From positions 3,185,334-3,249,333 of the forward strand of contig CM034543.1 of assembly GCA_020002185.1 (NCBI GenBank): 64,000 nucleotides of DNA, given 5' to 3'. Position numbers and translations under genes: made by a program. Below are positions 58,412 through 64,000 of this stretch, in pieces; position 1 is the first letter of the stretch, and every line of letters starts with the position of its first letter. Source of the DNA: Paraescarpia echinospica (lineage: Eukaryota; Annelida; Polychaeta; Sabellida; Siboglinidae). Below the pieces are notes generated by a model, which worked only from the letters and a program-made list of their open reading frames with translations, ran no database searches and was not told the DNA's origin.

Positions 58412-61400
58412 CGAGAAACAGACGTGTTGCAGTGGGCTATCAATCAACGTCCGAACAGTCAATGGATATGCGAGGCGGTCACGAACATCACCTTCTTCGT
58501 CAATCACATCGTACAGCATCCTATAGGATGCGCGGACATCACCCTTTCCAGGTACATCAAGAAGAACCGTGCCGTCATCGGACTGGAAAGAGAAGTCAAC
58601 AACAACAAGAAGTACACCGACAATCTGTGTTTCTTCCGTTGTCTTGCTCTGCATCGTGGATGTGACCCACGTTACCTGGAACCCACTGTGAAGGTACTCT
58701 ACGAGAAGTACGACCACGAAGACGGAGTGTCTATGAAAGACTTTGAGGGAGTGACGATGGACGAGCTCTATCGGATCGAGACCATCTTTGAGATCAACGT
58801 GTGCGTCTACACCCTCATCGATCCAAAGGAAGTAGAAGACGGAAAGACGACTGCCGAGCTCGTACGTCGTTCATTGTGTCATTATTCCGACACCTTGTAC
58901 ATCAATGTGTACGACGACACACACTTTTCCTATATACAAGACATCAATATGTACTGTCACTCTTATCGTTGCAGGAAATGCGCTGACTCGTTGTGGAAAG
59001 ACGCGTACCAACTAGAGAGACACGAGCGCACGTGTAAGGGTGGCACGCGAAAGATCTATCCCGGTGGTGTCTACCGTCCGACGCCGACAGTCTTCCAGCG
59101 TTTGGACGACGAAAACATTCATGTTCCCGAGTGCTTGCGCTACTACCCCTATCGTGCTACCTTCGACTTCGAGTCCTGGTTCGATACGTCACACCTTCCG
59201 TCGGACAGCGACAAGGTTCATTGGGTGTCTCGTCACGTACCCTTGAGCGTGTCACTGGCGAGCAACGTGCCTGGATTCGAAGAAGCGCAATGTCTTATCA
59301 CCGATGGTGATAGCGACAAGTTGGTGTCCGACATGATGTCCGTCCTTCAGTCTATGAGCAGTGCTGCCTACGAAGCCATGATAGATGATTACGAGAGGGT
59401 CCTTCAAGAACTCACGGAAGCCATCGCGACCTGGGACGAACACGAGGCGGCAGCGGTGGAGGAAGCACCGACAGACAACGAGTCTAAGCGACGACCGTCC
59501 AATCCCTACAAGACACTCATGGGTCAATTGTACGGTTGGCTTCATCAGTTGCCCGTCATCGGATTCAACTCGAGCAGGTACGACCTGAACGTCATCAAAC
59601 AGTTCCTGGTATCCTACTTCCTGTCCACATCGGAAGAAAGAGAGGAGGAGGAGGAGGAGGAGGAGGAGGGTCCTGGAGACTTTCACGTGATCAAACGCGG
59701 CAACACGTTTATGTGTCTATCGACGAATGACCTGAAATTTCTCGATATGACTCATTATATCGCCCCGGGATTCTCGTACGATAAGTATCTGAAAGCATAC
59801 GGTTGCGAGGTTACGAAAGGTCACTTCCCGTACGAATACATGGACAGGTTGGAGAGACTCGACGACACCGCTCTGCCTCCCAAAGAGTCTTTTTTCAGTC
59901 GACTGAAGAACGAAGGTATTTCCGACGAGGACTATACCCGTTGTCAAGAGGCGTGGCGAGACAACGACATGAAGACTTTGCGAGATTTTCTCGTCTGGTA
60001 CAACAACAGAGATGTCGTACCGTTCTTGGAGGCCATCGACAAACAGTTTGCCTTCTACCGACAACGCGGTCTCGACATGTTCAAACAAGCCATCAGTATA
60101 CCCGGTTTGACCTTGGCCCACCTGTTCAACTATGTACCGGAGAAGACCTTCTTCACCCTCTTCAACGAGACGAACAAGGATGTCCATCAACTGGTCAGAG
60201 ATAACATCGTCGGAGGACCTTCGCTCATCTTCACCAGACATCACGAGAAAGGGGTCACGAAGATACGTCGGAACGATTACGGTGATGCGGCTCGAACGTG
60301 TCAGTCCATCGTTGGATATGATGCGAATGCATTGTACTTGTGGTCTCTATCACAGGACATGCCGACGGGATGGTACACGCGACGACGGGAAGAAAAGGAG
60401 TTCCGACCGGAAGCAGGACAGCCCACCGGACAGATGGCCCCCGAATGGTTGTCGTGGGAGTCCGAAAGGACGGGACGCGTCATACGTCACCAGTCCAACG
60501 GTCGAGAGAAGCGCATCGGTAAACTCCTGGTGGACGGTTGGTGCAGTGAAACAAAGACGGCCTATCAGTTTCACGGATGCTTCTATCACGGATGTCCGTG
60601 CACCGGTCTTGAGGTCAACAAGGTCAACGGGAAACCCATGACTCAACTCCTCGCCGAAACACGAAAGAACACGACCTACCTTCGTCACTTCGTCAGGGTC
60701 GTCGAGATGTGGGAATGCGAGTGGAAGGTCACGAGACGCGATGCGTGTGTGAAACTCTTTCTGGACGTCTCCTTTCGCCGCCGCCACGTGCCATGGAAGA
60801 TGACGTCACAAGAGATCCTGACAGGGGTACGAAATGGCAGGGTTTTCGGTATGATTCAGTGCGACATTCATGTACCGGAGGAATTGCGCGCGCACTTTGC
60901 CGAGATGCAGCCCATCTTCAAGAACATTCACATGACCCGCGATGACCTCGGACCGTACATGCGTCGATACGCCGAAGAACACGATATCATGAGAACCCCG
61001 CGTCGCATGCTCATCGGAAGTTATCGTGGTGATAAGATCTTGCTCGCGACACCTCTCTTGCGATGGTATCTGGAACACGGAATCGAGGTGACTCACGTCT
61101 ATCAGGTCATTGAGTACACACCGATCGCCTGCTTCCGACGATTCGGTGAGGCGGTGTCCACTGCGCGTCGCGAAGGAGACGTCCACCCCGACAGGGCCAT
61201 GATTGCAGACACCAACAAACTGATGGGGAATTCTTCCTATGGGAAATTTATAACCAACGTCGATAGGCACCGCGAAGTCAGGTACTGTACGGAGAAGAGG
61301 GCATCGATGGTGATCAACGATCGTCGCTTCCGGCAACTCGACGTCGTGACCGACGATGCGTACGAGATAGAGATGCACAAGCGCACCGTCAGATACACCC

Positions 61401-62044
61401 TGCCCACACACGTGGGATTCTTCGTGTTGCAGTGGGCCAAACTGCGCATGTTGGAGTTCTACTACGACTTCATGGTCAGGTACGTGGAACTTCCGCTGTT
61501 CGAGTACTGCGAAACCGATACGGACAGCGCCTATTTGGCTCTAGCAGGAGAGTCCGTCGATGACCTCGTGACCCCGGAACTACGCGAAGACTACTTTCGT
61601 CACCGCTCCGAATGGCTTCCGTCCGAATGTTGCGATGACCATCGAAGCGAGTACGTGCTCTGTCGACTGGCCGGACGTCCGTGGAGCGGTACCGAGACGT
61701 GTTGCGAGGTGCGCAAGGCGTACGACAAGAGAACACCTGGACTATTCAAGGTCGAATGGTCCGGCGACTGTTTCCTGGGACTGTGCAGCAAGACCTACTA
61801 TTGTTCGGGTACGGTCGATAAATACAGCACCAAGGGTCTGAACAAGCGACTCAACACCATCGACAAGCAGTCGTTCCTGGACGTGCTCACCAATCGACGG
61901 AGTGGAAGCGGAAACAACCGTGGGTTCCGGGTGAATAAGTCGTCCGTGTTAACGTACATGCAGGAACGCGCGGCTTTGACCTACTTCTACGCCAAGCGCG
62001 TGGTCCACGAGGACGGAGTCACAACGGGACCGGTGGACGTGTGA
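58412..62044 (+). CDS. Protein-primed type B DNA polymerase (Polinton PolB), N-terminus in gap
   Basis: Replicates the element. The frame is open from the gap to TGA at 62,042, about 1,210 residues, so most of the protein is present. Counting from 58,424, the exonuclease motifs are FDFES (about 247), GFNSSRYDLN (about 380) and YNNRDVVPF (about 526). The polymerase motifs are A GYDANALYL (about 631), B NKLMGNSSYG (about 931) and C DTDSAYL (about 1031). All catalytic acids are in place. Upstream, DNLCFFRCLALH (about 66) with DDTHFSYI (about 166) resembles the Cys and His motifs of OTU-type cysteine proteases, followed by a CxxC...HxxxC zinc-finger-like segment (about 184-205). An EEREEEEEEEEEG tract comes from a GAG repeat at 59,640-59,670. 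The frame is intact, so it could be recent. Confidence 0.95.
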   Translation, partial: RETDVLQWAINQRPNSQWICEAVTNITFFVNHIVQHPIGCADITLSRYIKKNRAVIGLEREVNNNKKYTDNLCFFRCLALHRGCDPRYLEPTVKVLYEKYDHEDGVSMKDFEGVTMDELYRIETIFEINVCVYTLIDPKEVEDGKTTAELVRRSLCHYSDTLYINVYDDTHFSYIQDINMYCHSYRCRKCADSLWKDAYQLERHERTCKGGTRKIYPGGVYRPTPTVFQRLDDENIHVPECLRYYPYRATFDFESWFDTSHLPSDSDKVHWVSRHVPLSVSLASNVPGFEEAQCLITDGDSDKLVSDMMSVLQSMSSAAYEAMIDDYERVLQELTEAIATWDEHEAAAVEEAPTDNESKRRPSNPYKTLMGQLYGWLHQLPVIGFNSSRYDLNVIKQFLVSYFLSTSEEREEEEEEEEEGPGDFHVIKRGNTFMCLSTNDLKFLDMTHYIAPGFSYDKYLKAYGCEVTKGHFPYEYMDRLERLDDTALPPKESFFSRLKNEGISDEDYTRCQEAWRDNDMKTLRDFLVWYNNRDVVPFLEAIDKQFAFYRQRGLDMFKQAISIPGLTLAHLFNYVPEKTFFTLFNETNKDVHQLVRDNIVGGPSLIFTRHHEKGVTKIRRNDYGDAARTCQSIVGYDANALYLWSLSQDMPTGWYTRRREEKEFRPEAGQPTGQMAPEWLSWESERTGRVIRHQSNGREKRIGKLLVDGWCSETKTAYQFHGCFYHGCPCTGLEVNKVNGKPMTQLLAETRKNTTYLRHFVRVVEMWECEWKVTRRDACVKLFLDVSFRRRHVPWKMTSQEILTGVRNGRVFGMIQCDIHVPEELRAHFAEMQPIFKNIHMTRDDLGPYMRRYAEEHDIMRTPRRMLIGSYRGDKILLATPLLRWYLEHGIEVTHVYQVIEYTPIACFRRFGEAVSTARREGDVHPDRAMIADTNKLMGNSSYGKFITNVDRHREVRYCTEKRASMVINDRRFRQLDVVTDDAYEIEMHKRTVRYTLPTHVGFFVLQWAKLRMLEFYYDFMVRYVELPLFEYCETDTDSAYLALAGESVDDLVTPELREDYFRHRSEWLPSECCDDHRSEYVLCRLAGRPWSGTETCCEVRKAYDKRTPGLFKVEWSGDCFLGLCSKTYYCSGTVDKYSTKGLNKRLNTIDKQSFLDVLTNRRSGSGNNRGFRVNKSSVLTYMQERAALTYFYAKRVVHEDGVTTGPVDV

Positions 62045-62224
62045 TGACGATTGCCGTGCTGTAAGTCTACGCCGAAACACTACTGACACAAAGAGGAAAT
62101 GCGCCCCTACGTTAGTTGGGGTTATAGGCGCCGCTTTGCTGTCACGTGGTTAGTAGGTACACAGTAGTCAAAAAAAAAAAAGTTACTTAGACAGATGTCA
62201 CGCAATCGGTCGTCATAGACCATC
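62045..62224. promoter_or_regulatory. Spacer after PolB, possible transcription signals
   Basis: 180 bp between PolB and the membrane protein gene, with an A12 run at 62,170-62,181. No canonical TATA box or polyadenylation signal is clear. Confidence 0.2.
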
Positions 62225-62389
62225 ATGTCACGGACGCGAGTGGTCGTAGGAGTGTCGATAGTAGGAATGATCGGAGTGTACCTGTACGTCCTATACACCT
62301 TCTTGTTCGTTCCCCTTCGCTCTTCGTGCGGTGGAGGTATAGTCGTATCATCTAACGTCACAGAGAACGCGACCACCTACTACTACTAG
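62225..62389 (+). CDS. 54-residue single-pass membrane protein of the Polinton
   Basis: An ATG-to-TAG frame. It begins MSRTRVVVGV and has one hydrophobic segment of about 25 residues (VVVGVSIVGMIGVYLYVLY, then TFLFVP), a CGGG turn, and two N-glycosylation sequons (NVT, NAT) before a YYY end. The basic N-terminus and glycosylation sites suggest a signal-anchored protein with the C-terminus outside. It lies 180 bp after PolB and 18 bp before the ATPase ATG, on the same strand. Function unknown; small membrane proteins are common in Polintons and adintoviruses. No homology is claimed. Confidence 0.6.
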   Translation: MSRTRVVVGVSIVGMIGVYLYVLYTFLFVPLRSSCGGGIVVSSNVTENATTYYY

Positions 62390-62406
62390 AAGACGCGGCA
62401 ACGATC

Positions 62407-63028
62407 ATGGATACACGATGGAAACATCCCTTCACCTGTATAGTCGCGGGTCCGACGGGATGCGGTAAGAGTACCTTCGTGACGCGTGTTCTACGTCACG
62501 CCGCAAAGATGATAGATCCGCCTCCACAGAAGACAACGTGGTATTATGGAGTGGCAGAACGCCTACGCGTCCATAGACAACGACTCGGTGCGATTCGAGG
62601 AAGGCTTGCCGAAGGGTGATTTCGATGCATCGACGCGAAACCTCGTGGTCATAGACGATCTGATGGCGGAAACGGATGAAAGGGTCACGACCTTGTTCAC
62701 GAAAAAGAGTCATCATCAGAACACTTCCGTTCTCTATCTCGTGCAGAACCTTTTTCCGAAAAACAAGGAGAGTCGCACGATCAGTCTGAACGCACAATAC
62801 ATGGTGGTCTTCAAGAATCCTCGTGACGCGTCGCAGATAGGTCACTTGGCACGACAGATGTATCCGGGACGCCTGAAGTTTGTACAGGAAGCGTTCAAAG
62901 ACGCCACGTCATTACCGTACGGTTATCTCCTGATCGATCTGAAACAGGACACACCCGAAGACATGCGTCTGCGTACGGCCATCTTTCCGGACGACGGTGT
63001 TCAGTACGTGTACCAGCCCAAGGTATAA
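62407..63028 (+). pseudogene. A32/FtsK-like DNA-packaging ATPase with one frameshift
   Basis: This family pumps DNA into virus-like capsids. The first frame (62,407 on) has MDTRWKHPFTCIVAGPTGCG with Walker A GPTGCGKST, and ends its recognisable part at TTWYYG (about 62,545). The remainder continues in another frame, with the Walker B region NLVVIDDLM, the sensor-like HHQNTSVLYLVQNLF, NAQYMVVFKNPRD, and a stop at 63,026. Length without the shift is about 206 residues, normal for the family. The single break between Walker A and B would inactivate the protein unless it is an assembly error or frameshifting occurs; neighbouring genes are intact. Confidence 0.9.
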
Positions 63029-63065
63029 GACGACTGTGCATGGACAACGTCTCTTCAGTCGCAGG

Positions 63066-63488
63066 ATGTCGGAGCTCGTGAAGAGACATATACTGTGCAT
63101 ACAGACTCTCAACAGATACAAGAGCACGAAATTGAGACGAGCCATCCTCATCAACGCCGACGCTGATCTCTTGTGCGCATTGGCCGAGTGCGCCTACAAC
63201 ATATTGAAGAAGAACATTCCCTTGACTCCCGTGCAGAGACAACGTTTGAATAAATACAAAACAAAACTGCGCGAGTTGGCAGAGAGAGGCGCGACAGCGG
63301 ACAGGAGACGTCGTATTCTGCTGCAGGGTTTGGAAGGAAGAAACGTACCGGGCAGGAGACGTCTTCGACGTCGAGGTAATAATAACCAGGTCGGAGAGGG
63401 TCAGACCGGTGGTTTCCTGGGTGCTTTGCTGGCACCCTTGGCTAGTTCGGTCATTCTACCCTTGCTCAAACAGGTGTTATTCAAGTAG
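63066..63488 (+). CDS. Small basic Polinton protein with hydrophobic C-terminus
   Basis: A 140-residue frame from the ATG at 63,066 (MSELVKRHILCIQTLNRYKS). A conserved-looking ILINADADLLCALAECAYNI and NIPLTPVQRQRLNKYKTKLR region is followed by an Arg-rich stretch (RRRLRRRGNN). It ends in GGFLGALLAPLASSVILPLL. This layout recurs in Polintons and adintoviruses. The basic middle and Gly-Leu-rich amphipathic tail invite comparison with small adenovirus core or membrane-active proteins, but that role is inference. An alternative upstream start at 62,997 would overlap the ATPase and is less likely. Confidence 0.8.
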   Translation: MSELVKRHILCIQTLNRYKSTKLRRAILINADADLLCALAECAYNILKKNIPLTPVQRQRLNKYKTKLRELAERGATADRRRRILLQGLEGRNVPGRRRLRRRGNNNQVGEGQTGGFLGALLAPLASSVILPLLKQVLFK

Positions 63489-63500
63489 ACGACAACAAGT

Positions 63501-64000
63501 ATGGAACACGCACGGAAGATGGCCTTGGTAGATCCGCGACTGTTGGATAGTCTTCGCGCACCACCGACGGATATCCTGGCACGGAAGGTACACGACCTTG
63601 ATAACGAGATGAAAGTCATACTCGACAGACAGGATATCACCGACGGAGAAAAGGTCATGATGTATAATCAAGTGTTGCAACGCTACAACACGTTGTCCAA
63701 TCGTCACGCGCGAGAACCGCTGCGCGTGACGAACGTGGAGACGCCACCACCACCACCACCATCATCATCGCCAGTTGACGCGGCGGCGGCGGCGGCGGCG
63801 GCGGCAATTGTCCCTCCGCCCCCGCCTCCGGCGGGGGCGGTAGGTATAGAAGTGGAAGTCGTCAACAGCGTTCCAAAAGCCCTTCGAGGTAAAGCCACGC
63901 AACTGATGGATCGTCTCAAAGGAGGAGACGTCACGTGGAACGCACGCGGAGAGCTCATGTACAGAGGAGCAGCGGTACGCGGAAGTAACATGGTTGATCT
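63501..64000 (+). CDS. Conserved Polinton protein of unknown function, 3' end beyond window
   Basis: It starts 12 bp after the previous stop with MEHARKMALVDPRLLDSL. Next come a helical region (ARKVHDLDNEMKVILDRQDI, residues about 30-60), a Pro/Ser and Ala linker encoded by CCA and GCG repeats (63,745-63,805), and a second domain with PKALRGKATQLMDRLK and VTWNARGELMYRGA, open to the window edge (at least 166 residues). The two-domain plan with a low-complexity linker is a recurrent Polinton/adintovirus protein; I know no proven function, and a virion role is plausible. Confidence 0.82.
   Translation, partial: MEHARKMALVDPRLLDSLRAPPTDILARKVHDLDNEMKVILDRQDITDGEKVMMYNQVLQRYNTLSNRHAREPLRVTNVETPPPPPPSSSPVDAAAAAAAAAIVPPPPPPAGAVGIEVEVVNSVPKALRGKATQLMDRLKGGDVTWNARGELMYRGAAVRGSNMVD

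Larger units (their letters stand above)
58412..64000 (+). mobile_element. Polinton/Maverick (adintovirus-like) segment, incomplete at both ends
   Basis: Five co-directional genes with short spacers: PolB, a small membrane protein, packaging ATPase, a small basic protein and a conserved Polinton protein. The block is markedly more GC-rich than its flanks. PolB plus an A32-like ATPase in this order identifies the self-synthesising Polinton/Maverick or adintovirus group. Integrase, adenain-like protease and capsid genes are not in view and should lie past 64,000 if the element is complete. The left terminal repeat, if any, is in the gap. Confidence 0.93.

Noticed and set aside
57355..58717. ORFs of 352-449 codons crossing the N gap
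   Set aside because: They consist almost entirely of unknown bases.
59252..61411. Antisense ORFs of 140-200 codons over PolB
   Set aside because: Shadow frames of an unambiguous polymerase gene.
63704..63991. 95-codon antisense ORF with Ala/Gly runs
   Set aside because: It is the complement of the Pro/Ala-linker part of the sense Polinton gene starting at 63,501.

Overview
The window is animal nuclear DNA, most likely from a marine invertebrate such as a lophotrochozoan (inferred from the repeat types). It contains a GT-AG intron-split metazoan gene, CR1- and L2-type LINEs, tRNA-headed SINEs, a Ty3/Gypsy remnant, TTAA- and TA-targeting DNA transposons, long CA/TG and CT microsatellites, and part of a Polinton/Maverick (adintovirus-like) element. 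No bacterial gene layout is present.

Region 1 (1-9,765, + strand): the 3' six exons of an otopetrin-family proton channel. The intron phases fit together perfectly and give about 533 residues with 12 predicted membrane segments. The 5' end is missing. Its introns hold a SINE tail, a foldback element, a 1.2-kb pogo/Tigger-like element with TA duplications, and a 1.9-kb pyrimidine-rich minisatellite.

Region 2 (9,800-26,770): repeat-rich DNA with little coding evidence. It holds a small pogo-like MITE, a 45-bp CACGTG-bearing minisatellite, a 40-bp minisatellite, a short MITE with ATACCTGCCAACT ends, a decayed antisense L2-like LINE carrying a 57-bp in-frame repeat, a SINE, further minisatellites and a long TG tract.

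Region 3 (26,980-41,657): a tandem segmental duplication. Two near-identical copies of about 6.97 kb are followed by a 0.7-kb partial third. Each copy carries the same antisense CR1-like LINE fragment interrupted by a SINE, a second LINE fragment, and the same microsatellites. The breakpoints lie inside LINE sequence.

Region 4 (41,690-47,930): a decayed Ty3/Gypsy pol fragment with a probable LTR start, a palindromic foldback MITE with TGACGTCA sites, an unrecognised 194-codon antisense ORF, and a 39-bp minisatellite.

Region 5 (47,930-57,411): a 68-bp minisatellite with higher-order structure, split by a TTAA-flanked Kolobok-like transposon (48,041-53,320). That transposon encodes a THAP domain and is itself invaded by a nearly full-length CR1 LINE. 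This is three levels of nesting.

Region 6 (57,412-64,000): a scaffold gap of exactly 1,000 N, then a Polinton/Maverick segment. Its genes are a protein-primed type B DNA polymerase, a 54-aa membrane protein, an A32/FtsK-like packaging ATPase with a frameshift, a small basic protein with a hydrophobic tail, and a conserved Polinton protein that runs off the window. No integrase, protease or capsid gene is in view. Adjacency of the Polinton to the minisatellite is not proven, because the gap lies between them.
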